NCBI RefSeq assembly: GCF_001440345.1
Contig: NZ_LJYX01000019.1
Location: forward strand, 62,001 to 126,000
DNA length: 64,000 nucleotides
From: Colwellia sp. TT2012
GTDB lineage: Bacteria; Pseudomonadota; Gammaproteobacteria; Enterobacterales; Alteromonadaceae
Direction: 5' to 3'
Shown here piece after piece: positions 47,433 to 57,222 of the stretch (position 1 is the stretch's first letter; every line of letters begins with the position of its first letter). The notes under the pieces are model-generated. The model saw nothing but the letters and a program-made list of their open reading frames with translations. It made no database searches and had not been told where the DNA came from. The translations under genes were made by a program, and so were the position numbers.

Positions 47433-48140
47433 TTATTGAGGCTTTGCTTTGTTTAAGACTAAAAATATCGCCGATGCTAATCCCGCCGAAGCAAAGACCA
47501 TACACATCACCATAATTTGATAGCGCGCGGCGATAAAAGGCGAGACGCCAGCAAGGATTTGCCCCGTCATCATGCCGGGTAAAGAAACAATACCGACGGC
47601 AAATAAGGCATTAACATTAGGGATCATCGACGCTTTAAAGGCAATATTACGTGACTTTTGATAAGGTTCACCACGGTTAAGTTCAGCATAAAAACGCTCG
47701 CCACATAAACTGACGCTATTCATGCCATTGGCAAACACCATGCCAGCCAATGGCACTAAGGTTTTCGCTTGATGCCAAGGCTCTAAGTTCAACACTCCTT
47801 GCGTAATAACGAATAAAACAATAAAGCTACTGATAAAAATGGCCAAAAATGCACTGCTAAACAGGGATTTTTTCGGTGACTCTATATTATTTAAGGCTAT
47901 GTAAGTTGAAAATAGCACCATCACTAGCAGTAAGGAGCCAATAATCCAGGCATTGTCGCTGGCAAATAGATAACTTAAGACATAACCCACTAACAATAAC
48001 TGCACTAACATACGTACTAGCGCATGCAAGGTCCGCTTTTGTGGCAATGACCAGCGAGCTAAAATAAGCAGTACCAGTACCACCGGAATAAAAGCGATGG
48101 CAAGTTTAGTGAGTGGAATAGTGACCAGTGCTTGCTCCAT
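47433..48140 (-). CDS. FetB/YbbM-family (UPF0014) ABC permease-like membrane protein
   Basis: 235 residues with about seven helices and the UPF0014 pattern (PLAGMVFANGMNSVSLCGERF, then SLPGMMTGQILAG). The E. coli homologue FetB works with the ATPase FetA in iron export/homeostasis. No FetA-like ATPase is in this neighbourhood: recJ lies upstream and prfB downstream. It may use an ATPase encoded elsewhere. Confidence 0.85.
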   Translation of the reverse strand: MEQALVTIPLTKLAIAFIPVVLVLLILARWSLPQKRTLHALVRMLVQLLLVGYVLSYLFASDNAWIIGSLLLVMVLFSTYIALNNIESPKKSLFSSAFLAIFISSFIVLFVITQGVLNLEPWHQAKTLVPLAGMVFANGMNSVSLCGERFYAELNRGEPYQKSRNIAFKASMIPNVNALFAVGIVSLPGMMTGQILAGVSPFIAARYQIMVMCMVFASAGLASAIFLVLNKAKPQ

Positions 48141-48182
48141 AGTTATGTCCTTAGTAAATCCTTAATTAGCTATAAATTAATA

Positions 48183-49970
48183 TTAAACGACCCGAATATC
48201 TTCAATCATCAACTGCACGGTACGTTTACCTCTGAATTCATTCACATCCAGACGGTAAGCAAGGTGAACTTGTTTCGCTTGGGCATTTGGCCAAGCTTTA
48301 ACATCAACATTAAAAGCTATGCCATCAAAGACTTGTTTACCTTGAACCGTGTCTTTTTGTACCACAATTTTCAAATGTTTTTCCCCCACAATTCGCTGCT
48401 GCACTATGGTGAAGGTATCATCAAATAAAGGCTCAGGAAAATTTTGTCCCCAAGGACCGGCTTCTCGTAATTGCTCGGCAAATTCAAGGGTAAGCAGATC
48501 AGCACTTAATTCACCATCGGAAAGGATGATGCTCGCTAAGTCTTCAGGTTTTAGCCATTTTTCAGCCAATTCATTAAATTGTTGTTTGAATTGAGTAAAG
48601 TCTTTTTGCTTAATCGATAAACCAGCCGCCATGGCATGACCACCAAACTTAAGAATTAATCCCGGATTTTGGCTATCAATATGCTCGAGTAAATCACGTA
48701 TATGTAAGCCAGGAATTGATCGCGCCGAGCCTTTAATTTCAGCATTGTCACCCTGCTCGCTATCATCGCTGGCATTAGCAAAAATAATACACGGGCGGTG
48801 ACATTTTTCTTTTAGTCGCCCGGCGACAATACCAATAACCCCTTGGTGCCAATCTTTTTGATATAAGGCTATAGCAAAAGGTAGCGGCTTATCTTCACTT
48901 TCTTGATTGAGACCGCCAACTAAGTCAACTGAGTTCATCACTCGCTCTGCTTCAACTTGCATGCCCTGTTCTATTTCTCGACGGGTTTTATTTAACTCAT
49001 CAAGCTCTGCCGCCATTACGCGAGCAGTCGATAAGTCAGTAGCCAGTAAGCAATTGATACCATAAGACATATCATCTAACCGTCCTGCCGCATTTATTCT
49101 TGGAGCTATGGCAAAGCCAAAGTCACTGGCAACTAGCCTTTGCTGGTTCTTATTGGCTATTTCTATCAATGCTTGAATGCCAGGCCGTGTTTGGCCCGCG
49201 CGAATACGTTTTAAACCTTGGGCAACTAAAATACGATTATTAGCATCAAGTGACACCACATCGGCCACGGTCCCTAAAGCAACCAGATCCAATAACTGAG
49301 CAATGTTAGGCTCAGCAATACCTTGCTCAGAAAAATAGTTACGTTCTCGACAATACTTTCTTAACCCTAACATTAAGTAAAAGGCGACACCGACGCCGGC
49401 AAGGGCTTTACTGGGGAAATTACAACCCACTTGATTCGGATTCACAATGGCATCGGCAATAGGTAACGTATGCCCAGGTAAATGATGGTCAGTAACAATC
49501 ACTTGCATGCCAAGATCTTTAGCGCGTTTAACACCGGCAATACAGCTAATGCCGTTATCGACGGTAATTATCATTTGTGCTTGCTGTTTTGCGGCGATAT
49601 CAACTATTTCAGGAGTTAAGCCATAACCATATTCGAATCGATTTGGCACAATAAAATCATGATGGGTACTACCAAACAGACTAAGCGCTACCATCATTAA
49701 GGCGGTACTGGTAGCACCATCGGCATCAAAATCACCAACAATAACAATACGTGTTTTACTTAATAGCGCTTGATGTAATAATTGGCAGGCTTTGTCCATG
49801 CCCATCAGCGCGGTGTCATCCGCCATACCTTGTAAACGAGCAACATTAAGTTCAAGTTCTTGTGCAGACTTCATGCCTCGGCTGGCATAAATTTGTTTTA
49901 TGATTTCAGGTAAAGTATCTGGCAAATGAGCAGTGGCGACCTGTGCTCGGCGAATAATTTTTTTACTCAT
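48183..49970 (-). CDS. recJ: Single-stranded-DNA-specific exonuclease RecJ
   Basis: 595 residues. DHH phosphoesterase motifs are present: VIVGDFDADGATSTALMM near residue 75, TVDNG, VTDHHLPG near 155 and the C-terminal DHHA1 GGHAMAAGLSIK. A 5'-3' ssDNA exonuclease in recombination and repair. It lies next to dsbC on the same strand, as in E. coli. Confidence 0.96.
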   Translation of the reverse strand: MSKKIIRRAQVATAHLPDTLPEIIKQIYASRGMKSAQELELNVARLQGMADDTALMGMDKACQLLHQALLSKTRIVIVGDFDADGATSTALMMVALSLFGSTHHDFIVPNRFEYGYGLTPEIVDIAAKQQAQMIITVDNGISCIAGVKRAKDLGMQVIVTDHHLPGHTLPIADAIVNPNQVGCNFPSKALAGVGVAFYLMLGLRKYCRERNYFSEQGIAEPNIAQLLDLVALGTVADVVSLDANNRILVAQGLKRIRAGQTRPGIQALIEIANKNQQRLVASDFGFAIAPRINAAGRLDDMSYGINCLLATDLSTARVMAAELDELNKTRREIEQGMQVEAERVMNSVDLVGGLNQESEDKPLPFAIALYQKDWHQGVIGIVAGRLKEKCHRPCIIFANASDDSEQGDNAEIKGSARSIPGLHIRDLLEHIDSQNPGLILKFGGHAMAAGLSIKQKDFTQFKQQFNELAEKWLKPEDLASIILSDGELSADLLTLEFAEQLREAGPWGQNFPEPLFDDTFTIVQQRIVGEKHLKIVVQKDTVQGKQVFDGIAFNVDVKAWPNAQAKQVHLAYRLDVNEFRGKRTVQLMIEDIRVV

Positions 49971-50040
49971 GCTATTCGGTCTCGGTTATTCTCATGATGG
50001 TTTCAATGACAAGAAACGCTTATGACATATTTTTAACATA

Positions 50041-50076
50041 AAAAAAGTACTTACTGATAATCAACAAGTACTTTTA
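50041..50076 (-). terminator. Terminator after dsbC
   Basis: Stem AAAGTACTT...AAGTACTTT followed on the minus strand by a T-run (TTTTTTT). It lies between dsbC and recJ. Confidence 0.8.
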
Positions 50077-50108
50077 AAGGACAATTTACTGGCGCATTGA
50101 AAAATGAA

Positions 50109-50903
50109 TTAAGTATTTTTCAATAACTCTTCTAATTGTGCTGGCGGTTGGTAACCTGGAATCATCATACCATTTGATAAGATAATTGCCGGCGTGCCGT
50201 TAACACCAATTTGACGACCAAAATCGTACTGCGCTTCAATAGGCGCTTCACAAATGCGATAAGCAATACCACTACCTGATTTAGCTTTGGTTAGTGCTTG
50301 GGCGGTATCTTCACTACACCACACTGAGCGTAAATCTTTAAAGCCTTGACTGAGATTTCCCGCGCGGTCTTTAATACCTGAACGTGGATAAGCTAAATAG
50401 CGAAAGGTTATGCCCCGTGCATTGTAATCTGCCATTTGCGCATGCATTTTTCGACAATAGCCACAAGTAATATCGGTAAACACTGTCACCACATATTTTT
50501 CATTTTCTGCTTTATAAACAATCATGTCGTCTTTAAATTTTTCGATACCTTCAAGACGAATTTTCGCCAAACTCTCTTCGGCTAAGTCTTTCACTTCATT
50601 GCCTAAGCTATATATTTTACCTTGAATGAAATAATCACCGTTATAGCTCGCATAATACAAGCCTTGATTAGTAACAAGCATAGCGATACCTGGTACCGGT
50701 GTTTTTTCAACTTTAACAACGGTTAAGCCTAAAGAGCTGTTAATTTTTGCCTTTAAAGCTTCAACATCAAGCACACTTGGGTCAATTGCCGGCTTGGCTA
50801 ATATTTCCGGTACATTCGCTTGCGCGGCAGCATGGCCGCTGGGGACAAATAAAGCCAAGGTAAGCGTAGTCAGTACTGCGCTAAAAAAGAACGTTTTATA
50901 CAT
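50109..50903 (-). CDS. dsbC: Thiol:disulfide interchange protein DsbC
   Basis: 264 residues with an N-terminal signal peptide (LALFVPSGHAAA). A dimerisation-type N-terminal domain precedes the thioredoxin domain with CGYC (TDITCGYCRKMHAQM) and the cis-proline VNGTPAI. A periplasmic disulfide isomerase. It lies upstream of recJ. Confidence 0.95.
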   Translation of the reverse strand: MYKTFFFSAVLTTLTLALFVPSGHAAAQANVPEILAKPAIDPSVLDVEALKAKINSSLGLTVVKVEKTPVPGIAMLVTNQGLYYASYNGDYFIQGKIYSLGNEVKDLAEESLAKIRLEGIEKFKDDMIVYKAENEKYVVTVFTDITCGYCRKMHAQMADYNARGITFRYLAYPRSGIKDRAGNLSQGFKDLRSVWCSEDTAQALTKAKSGSGIAYRICEAPIEAQYDFGRQIGVNGTPAIILSNGMMIPGYQPPAQLEELLKNT

Positions 50904-51199
50904 AATGATTCCTAAAAATTCCTAACAAACTTCTAATGAGCTTTGAATAACTTCTATAAAGTAATGGCAATAAAGCTATAAAAACAAGCCTAACATACCT
51001 GCTCATTGGAATAGACCTAATTTTAAGCAAAGAAATTACAGCCATAGGACTTTATTTGCAACTTAAAATAGCGAGTATAGTGAATTAACTGGTAAACAAA
51101 GATAAATGTTTTTGCTAAAATCCCAGTGAAATGGCTCTATGTTCCTGAACATCTATCTTGAAATAGAGCGGATATATAATAAAATTTGGAAATAGCAAA

Positions 51200-51718
51200 A
51201 TGAAAATTGGTTTGTTTTATGGCTCAACCACTTGTTATACAGAGATAATTGCCGAAAAAATTCAGGCATTAATTGGTGCCGATCTGGTTGATATCATTAA
51301 TATCAAAGATCAGTCTTTAGCGCTGTGCTTGGATTATGACTTTATTATTTTTGGTATCTCAACCTGGGATTACGGTGAGATACAAGAAGACTGGGAATCA
51401 ATTTGGAGTGATATTAATCAATTAGACCTTTCCGATAAGATTATTGCTTTATATGGTATGGGTGATCAAATTGGTTACACCGAATGGTTTCAAGATGCTT
51501 TGGGTATGTTACACGAACAAGTACTAGTACAAGGGGCAAAAACAATAGGTTATTGGCCAATTCAAGGCTATGAATTTACCGCCTCAAAAGCATTAACTGC
51601 TGATGGTAGCCAATTTGTCGGTCTGTCGTTAGATGAAGATAGCCAATATAACTTAACCGATGAACGTTTAGATAGCTGGTGTGAGCAAGTCTTAGTCGAG
51701 TACAGTAACTTACTGTAG
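51200..51718 (+). CDS. fldB: Flavodoxin FldB
   Basis: 172 residues. FYGSTTCYTEIIAEKI is the FMN phosphate-binding loop; STWDYGEIQEDWE and GMGDQIGYTEWFQDALG match FldB specifically (FldA differs). The flavodoxin family donates electrons to redox enzymes. It is divergent from dsbC. The 5' leader has a GCTCTAT/ATAGAGC hairpin (51134-51169) enclosing GTTCctGAAC; regulation is not evident from the sequence. Confidence 0.93.
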   Translation: MKIGLFYGSTTCYTEIIAEKIQALIGADLVDIINIKDQSLALCLDYDFIIFGISTWDYGEIQEDWESIWSDINQLDLSDKIIALYGMGDQIGYTEWFQDALGMLHEQVLVQGAKTIGYWPIQGYEFTASKALTADGSQFVGLSLDEDSQYNLTDERLDSWCEQVLVEYSNLL

Positions 51719-51794
51719 CGTATTCTTTTCGTTTATCACTTTGCCTGATAGCATTTATTCTTCACCATATCCAATTACGTTCTGCAAACAAGAA

Positions 51795-51832
51795 TTTAGC
51801 CCTTGCGATAATTAGTTACAGCAAGGGCTAAA
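51795..51832. other. Palindrome after fldB
   Basis: TTTAGCCCTTGC and GCAAGGGCTAAA form a 12-bp perfect stem with a 14-base loop, but it lacks a plus-strand T-run. A weak terminator or mRNA-stabilising hairpin. Confidence 0.6.
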
Positions 51833-51861
51833 AACATTATAATTGTCGCCATATTATCATT

Positions 51862-52024
51862 ATACCAATCTCACACATTAATTAGTCATATCTACGGGTT
51901 AAAATAACCAACCACTTCGTTATTTATTTAATAATTTAAACAACTAGTTATTGTAAATAAATGCCTTGTATTTGGCGATTTTCCCTATGTATAAAGTAGA
52001 TCACTTATTTAATGAAATTGGTGT
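51862..52024. mobile_element. Diverged MITE-like element, family B, upstream of srmB
   Basis: About 163 bp bounded by ATACCAATCTCA and TTTAATGAAATTGGTGT, the family B ends; the interior is different from the other two copies. Its right end reaches to 27 bp before the srmB start, so the srmB leader and perhaps its promoter lie within the element. Confidence 0.55.
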
Positions 52025-52050
52025 TATTAACTCTTAGTGAATTATCCCTT

Positions 52051-53307
52051 ATGTTTGAGCAATTCGATCTAGACTCAGAATTATTAGCCAGTATCAAAAA
52101 ACTTGGTTATACCAAGCCCACCTCAATTCAAGATCTAGTGATCCCTGAGGCGATGGCAGGCAAAGATATACTAGCATCAGCCCCGACCGGCACGGGTAAA
52201 ACCGCCGCCTTTTTACTGCCCATTGCTCAACATTTATTAGACTACCCGCGTACCCAACCGGGCTTTCCTCGGGTATTAATATTAACCCCGACACGAGAGT
52301 TAGCGATTCAAATTGGTGAAGACTGTAAGCAAATTACCGAGCTAACTAAAATAAAAACGGGTGTGATAACGGGTGGCGTTAACTACGGCAGTCATACTGA
52401 TATCCTAACAACGACAACAGATATCTTAGTGGCAACGCCAGGTCGATTATTAGAATATATTGAAAACGAGCAGTTTGATGCCCGTGAAATTGAAATATTG
52501 GTGCTAGATGAAGCCGATCGCATGCTCGATATTGGTTTTAGTGACGCCATCAACCGCATTGTTGCTGAAGCTCGCTGGCGTAAACAAACCATGCTATTTT
52601 CAGCCACTTTAGAAGGTGCTGGTGTACTAGGTTTTGCCAAAGAAGTACTAGACGATCCTATATTTTTAGAGTCAAACCCTTCACGTAAAGAAAAAGCGGT
52701 CATTCATCAATGGCTACACTTAGCTGATGATTCAAATCACAAGTTAAATATGTTGATCAATATATTGAAGCAAGAAGGCGTCGAACGTACTGTCGTTTTT
52801 GCCAATAAACGTGAAACTGTACAGACTCTTTCGGGCAAACTATACGCTGAAGAATTACCTTGTGTCTGGCTAGAAGGAAAAATGCCGCAAGATAAACGTA
52901 ACAAAGCTATTGCACGTTTTAAAAGTGGTGAAATTAAAGTATTAGTGGCAACTGATGTTGCCGCTCGTGGTTTAGATATTGACAACATCACTCATGTCAT
53001 TAATTTTGATATGCCACGCAAAGTTGATATTTATATACACCGTATTGGCCGCACAGGTCGTGCTGGTAATAAAGGTACCGCCATCTCCTTAGTTGAAGCA
53101 CATGATATGGCTGTTATTGGTAAAATAGAGCGTTATACCAAAGAACGTTTGCCACGTCGTGTTATTCAAGATTTACGACCACAGCACAAAGAATCTCGTG
53201 TGGTTAATAAGAAGGTTAAACTTAAGCTCACTAACTCGCAGAAAAAAGCAAAAACTAAGAAACAAGTAAAGAGAAAAGCTAAGCAAGCAAAAAAAGCAGC
53301 GAAGTAA
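52051..53307 (+). CDS. srmB: DEAD-box ATP-dependent RNA helicase SrmB
   Basis: About 418 residues. The ATG at 52051 (MFEQFDLDSELL) is chosen; an in-frame ATG at 52012 lies within MITE sequence and is unlikely. Helicase motifs: APTGTGKTA, PTRELA, TPGR, DEAD, SAT, then DVAARGLD and HRIGRTGRAG. The QWLHLADDSNHK segment and the following VVFANKRE resemble SrmB, with a basic C-terminal tail. It assists 50S subunit assembly. Confidence 0.9.
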   Translation: MFEQFDLDSELLASIKKLGYTKPTSIQDLVIPEAMAGKDILASAPTGTGKTAAFLLPIAQHLLDYPRTQPGFPRVLILTPTRELAIQIGEDCKQITELTKIKTGVITGGVNYGSHTDILTTTTDILVATPGRLLEYIENEQFDAREIEILVLDEADRMLDIGFSDAINRIVAEARWRKQTMLFSATLEGAGVLGFAKEVLDDPIFLESNPSRKEKAVIHQWLHLADDSNHKLNMLINILKQEGVERTVVFANKRETVQTLSGKLYAEELPCVWLEGKMPQDKRNKAIARFKSGEIKVLVATDVAARGLDIDNITHVINFDMPRKVDIYIHRIGRTGRAGNKGTAISLVEAHDMAVIGKIERYTKERLPRRVIQDLRPQHKESRVVNKKVKLKLTNSQKKAKTKKQVKRKAKQAKKAAK

Positions 53308-53520
53308 GCAATAGCAGTGTTGTCAGCGAGCGAGGTGATAAATATCAATAAATCCTTGCCTATGTCACCTACTTATTTAACGGCTATAAGTTAAAACATC
53401 AAGCTGGCCTGCAAGAGCAAAAATGGTAGATAACGCCAATGATGGTGGCGTTTATCATGGTTGGGGCTTTTACTGTCCCAATGCGTCGCTACTAGTAAAA
53501 ATCTAGTTCATAGTTCATAA

Positions 53521-53558
53521 AAAAGACCGTAATGCTTTAAGCAATACGGTCTTTTTTT
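53521..53558 (+). terminator. Terminator after srmB
   Basis: AAAAGACCGTA/TACGGTCTTTTTTT stem with a long loop and a T-run. It lies about 210 bp after the stop; 53308-53520 in between has no gene. Confidence 0.9.
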
Positions 53559-53563
53559 ATCTA

Positions 53564-53721
53564 ATACCATTTTCATTAAGTTTGGGATCTTGTTGTGCGT
53601 AGGAAAAATAAATCAGGGCAAGGCGCTCGATTGACCAATAGCAGGCTATTGGGATTGAGAGCAACGCCGCCTTGGATATTTTAACCAGCACAAGTGGGCA
53701 ATAATTTAATGAAATTGGTAT
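53564..53721. mobile_element. MITE-like element, family B, second full copy
   Basis: 158 bp, the same length as the copy at 39148-39305, with the ends ATACCATTTTCATTAAG and TTTAATGAAATTGGTAT. It abuts the family A element at 53720 with no spacer. Confidence 0.85.
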
Positions 53722-53988
53722 ATACCCGTGTTACTTCAAAATGCAGGATTCAGCTGGAATTAGAAACGTCTTTAGGCAAGGCATTGATTGAAGATAATAG
53801 TTGTTCTATTGTCGAAATCAATAACGCTGCATAAAACGTTTCTAAACCAGCCCTACGGGGATGTATGAGCAAATCATGCTCTTCCTTGTATCTGTTTTTA
53901 AGGGAATAACCCTTAATAAAAAGATACGCCTTGATCATGAATCGCTCAGACATCCTGAAACGCGCATTTTGAGGTATCACGGGTATAC
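53720..53988. mobile_element. MITE-like element, family A, second copy
   Basis: About 269 bp with terminal inverted repeats TATACCCGTGTTACTTCAA and the complement of TATACCCGTGATACCTCAA. The interior is the inverse of 27363-27678 and is shorter. It ends 18 bp from the stop of the TIGR03545-like gene. Confidence 0.82.
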
Positions 53989-54005
53989 ATATCAAAGAGA
54001 ATGAA

Positions 54006-55823
54006 CTAACCAAATAAGTCACCGAACTTATTTTTCAACTTATCCTTTAACTTATCTTTGGCTTTATTCTTAAGTTTATCTTCCAGATTTTTCTGTTGCT
54101 GTTTAACAATATCTGAATTCTTTAAGTCAGCCAGCGCTTTATCGGTATCGGTTAATAAGGCTTCAAGATCAAGCAGCTCTGCTGTTTGGCTATCACCTAA
54201 TTTCAAGGCATTAGCTAATTTCTCGTTTAAGCCCTTATTCACTTTATCCTTAAAGTCAGTAAGCTTGCCGGCAAGCTGCTGCTTAAAAGCCCCGGTTAAG
54301 GCGTTACTTAAAGATGAAGCAATAGTAAATTTAGGCTTCTTAAGCTCGCCATTAACACCAATATCAATAGTTAAGCTATCTAATGACTTCATGGTAGCCA
54401 GTAATAACTGGGTAATTTTTGAGTTAGCCTGGCCTTGAAAACTTGCCTGCTTAAGAGACAAATGGTTAGCCGCTGAGATGTCATTATTGCTTAAGCTAAA
54501 AGTACCCTTACCACTAAGCTGTGCTTTATCAAGGGATAAGGTTAATGTCTTGCTTTTTGTTAACTGAGTATTGGATAACCAGCGATCATTAACAAACCAT
54601 GCTCCGCCAGCATTGAAAGCACCCGATTGACTTAGCTTAAAGTGACTCGTTAGACTAAGTTCACCATTTGCTGTTGAGTTAATGTTTATCAGGCTATTTT
54701 TACCTCTAAGCCAATGCTGATGTGTTAGCTCACTGCCACTAACGATGACTTCACCCTGCGCCAGTTGAATTGAGAACAGGGCTTTTTTGATCAAGACCGA
54801 TGGTAGCGGGGACTCTTCTTTAAAGAAGATAAATCGCCCGCTAGTATGAGTTTTTACCTCATTAGCCGTTGCTTCAGTTTGACTATTATCCAGAAAGGGT
54901 GATATTTTTTCATAGGCCCATTGTGCCTTTTGCACATGGTCACGCGCTTGCTCACCAAAGAGAATATGAGCAAAGTCTTCGGCATCAATACTTTCAAGTT
55001 GATAGGTTTTTTCAATTTGCTGCCAATCTTTGCTCGGGGCATTTTTTAGCTGAGTAACGTGCTTAGCTAATAAGTCCTTACTGGCTAATACTTGCTGCTT
55101 AGCTTTTTTAACAAGTGCTTGATCCGCTTTAAACTCGACTTTAATTTGCTCGAATGCTGTTTTTATTTTTTCTATATCGGCTAACGAATTAACTTTCATC
55201 TTACCTAAAGCTTTGACTTTATCTTGGTAGGACTTCATCTTTGCTTTATTAGGCAATTGCGCCTTTAATGCTTTTAATTTCACTTGTTCGGCTTTATAAC
55301 TATGTTGTAATTGTTTGCTGGCTTTAACCGTTAATAAGTTACTGTCATTAAGTAAGGTTTTAACATCCGGTAGCTTGATATCAACTTCAGGTAGTAGGTC
55401 TTTCGCTTGCTCAGCTAAGCTTGCTTGTGCACCCTCATCACTTGCTTGTTCATCAGCATACACTCTACCCGCCTGAGCACGAACGCTTGAAAAAGCAAGC
55501 TGACTGACTTCAAGTTCATCAATGATAATTTTACCAAATAAATATTGCCACACATCAATACCAGCAGTCGCCCGTTCAAAACTAAATAAATTTTGTGTTG
55601 GTACTTCTTTATCGGTAACTTGCAAGCCTAAAACGCTTATCTGCAGAGGCGAATAAACCAGCTTTACCTCGGCAATATTTACTTCTGCACCAAAAGCACT
55701 TTCAGCCGAACTAACAAGGGCTTTTTTTACTAAGCTTTCCGCAAAAAAATAGCCGAACACAACCACTAAAGCACTTAAAACAAGAAAGGCAACCATGCCT
55801 TGCCAACGAATAAATCGTGCCAT
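54006..55823 (-). CDS. TIGR03545-like protein (AsmA-like membrane protein)
   Basis: 605 residues with one N-terminal helix (VAFLVLSALVVVFGYFFAE) followed by a long, mostly extracytoplasmic region. It contains a coiled, lysine-rich stretch from about 190 to 270 and AsmA-like beta segments (KKALVSSAESAFGAEVNIAE). The C-terminus is lysine-rich (DKLKNKFGDLF). It starts at the stop of the TIGR03546-like gene by a one-base overlap. The pair is seen together in Shewanella, Vibrio and Colwellia. The function is unknown. Confidence 0.82.
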   Translation of the reverse strand: MARFIRWQGMVAFLVLSALVVVFGYFFAESLVKKALVSSAESAFGAEVNIAEVKLVYSPLQISVLGLQVTDKEVPTQNLFSFERATAGIDVWQYLFGKIIIDELEVSQLAFSSVRAQAGRVYADEQASDEGAQASLAEQAKDLLPEVDIKLPDVKTLLNDSNLLTVKASKQLQHSYKAEQVKLKALKAQLPNKAKMKSYQDKVKALGKMKVNSLADIEKIKTAFEQIKVEFKADQALVKKAKQQVLASKDLLAKHVTQLKNAPSKDWQQIEKTYQLESIDAEDFAHILFGEQARDHVQKAQWAYEKISPFLDNSQTEATANEVKTHTSGRFIFFKEESPLPSVLIKKALFSIQLAQGEVIVSGSELTHQHWLRGKNSLININSTANGELSLTSHFKLSQSGAFNAGGAWFVNDRWLSNTQLTKSKTLTLSLDKAQLSGKGTFSLSNNDISAANHLSLKQASFQGQANSKITQLLLATMKSLDSLTIDIGVNGELKKPKFTIASSLSNALTGAFKQQLAGKLTDFKDKVNKGLNEKLANALKLGDSQTAELLDLEALLTDTDKALADLKNSDIVKQQQKNLEDKLKNKAKDKLKDKLKNKFGDLFG

Positions 55824-56356
55824 TATAAAGCTCCTTTAATTAGGCTAGTGTCGCCAGAAAAACTGCTATATAAACGATAAAACTTAGACGCCTTTAATGT
55901 TTGTACAATTCTAAATTTCTCAAAAAACGTCATGATATGCAGACGATATTTTTCTATTAAAACTTTACTAATAAAATATACCGGAACACATAATACTAGC
56001 CCTAAAACAAAGGCACCCAGGATATAAGTATGGTGCCAATGAGCGAGTTTAAATAAGCTTAGTTGGTAGAGCGAGGTAAAAAAGTCAGTCAACGCTGGGT
56101 GGGTAAGTAATGACTCACCTACCAGGACGATGACAGGAGATAGTATATAACTCATGCCAGAGAAAAGACCGACCGCAAGAATAAAGCTGCCTAAATGTAC
56201 TCGAATGAGTAAAACAAAAAATATTATTACTATATTATGCAAGGTTAAGATGGGTGATAAACCAACCACAAAACCCAAGGCTATGGCTAACGCTATTTGC
56301 CTGATGGAACTATCACTGTTTAAGGCATGAAAAAGCTTGGCGAGTAAAGTTAACAT
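55823..56356 (-). CDS. TIGR03546-like small membrane protein (DUF2062-like)
   Basis: 177 residues with about four membrane helices. AIALGFVVGLSPILTLHNIVIIFFVLL resembles the DUF2062/TIGR03546 group. A strong AGGAGG site precedes the ATG at 56356. Its stop overlaps the start of the TIGR03545-like partner. Function unknown. Confidence 0.82.
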   Translation of the reverse strand: MLTLLAKLFHALNSDSSIRQIALAIALGFVVGLSPILTLHNIVIIFFVLLIRVHLGSFILAVGLFSGMSYILSPVIVLVGESLLTHPALTDFFTSLYQLSLFKLAHWHHTYILGAFVLGLVLCVPVYFISKVLIEKYRLHIMTFFEKFRIVQTLKASKFYRLYSSFSGDTSLIKGAL

Positions 56357-56370
56357 GTCACCTCCTGTTA

Positions 56371-56410
56371 AAATGTTTAAATGTTTAAATGTTTAAATGT
56401 TTAAATGTTT
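56371..56410. repeat. 8-bp tandem repeat upstream of the TIGR03546-like gene
   Basis: Five exact copies of AAATGTTT plus a partial sixth, directly before the Shine-Dalgarno sequence of the gene at 55823-56356 (minus strand). The number could vary by slippage and alter the leader. Confidence 0.93.
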
Positions 56411-56448
56411 AAATATGATGAAAGCCAAAGCCAAGATTAACTTGGCTA

Positions 56449-57222
56449 CTAAAGCTCTTTACGAGTAAAAACCCATTCGTTACCTTGTGATAAACTGTCA
56501 CTATATTGATAGCCAGCCAAATCAAATTCTTTAATTTTCTCAACCGACGTTAATTTATTTTGAATAATGTAACGTGCCATAAGACCGCGAGCCTTTTTGG
56601 CATAAAAACTGATTATTTTGTATTGACCATTTTTCCAGTCTTTAAATGCGGGTGTGATAATAGTGGCATTTAACGACTTCGTCTTGACCGATTTAAAATA
56701 TTCTGTTGAGGCAAGGTTAATAAGGACCTCATCACCTTGCTCACTCAAAGCTTTATTAAGCTCGCCCGTTATGATGTCACCCCAAAATTGATACAAATTA
56801 GCACCACGACTATTGGCAAGTCGACACCCCATCTCCAAGCGATAGGCTTGCATTAAATCAAGAGGTTTTAACAAGCCATACAAGCCCGACAATATTCTAA
56901 AATGTTGCTGGGCGAAATCAAAATCTGCATTACTAAACGACGCAGCATCAAGCCCTGAATAAACATCACCATTAAAACTTAAGATGGCTTGCCTGGCATT
57001 ATCTGGGGTAAAGGGGGTTGACCACTGGCCAAAACGTGCTGCATTTAAGCCGGCAAGTTTATCACTCAGTTTCATTAAACTGGCGATGTCACTGGGAGCA
57101 AGCTTGAGACAGTCATCGATCAATAACTGACTTTGCTCAAGTAAATTAGGTTGACTGAATTTTTCTGTCGCTAGCGGGGATTCAAAGTCTAATTTTTTTG
57201 CAGGTGAAACAACAAGTAACAT
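56449..57222 (-). CDS. yaaA: Peroxide stress protein YaaA
   Basis: 257 residues from the internal ATG at 57222 ([17 protein letters not shown]), the length of E. coli YaaA (258); an in-frame upstream extension to 57417 is not supported by homology. [26 protein letters not shown] and [23 protein letters not shown] match the family. It limits free iron and damage under peroxide stress in E. coli. Confidence 0.94.
   Translation of the reverse strand: MLLVVSPAKKLDFESPLATEKFSQPNLLEQSQLLIDDCLKLAPSDIASLMKLSDKLAGLNAARFGQWSTPFTPDNARQAILSFNGDVYSGLDAASFSNADFDFAQQHFRILSGLYGLLKPLDLMQAYRLEMGCRLANSRGANLYQFWGDIITGELNKALSEQGDEVLINLASTEYFKSVKTKSLNATIITPAFKDWKNGQYKIISFYAKKARGLMARYIIQNKLTSVEKIKEFDLAGYQYSDSLSQGNEWVFTRKEL

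Noticed and set aside
53750-54022. Minus-strand frame near the TIGR03545-like gene
   Set aside because: Almost entirely inside the family A MITE; no ribosome site.
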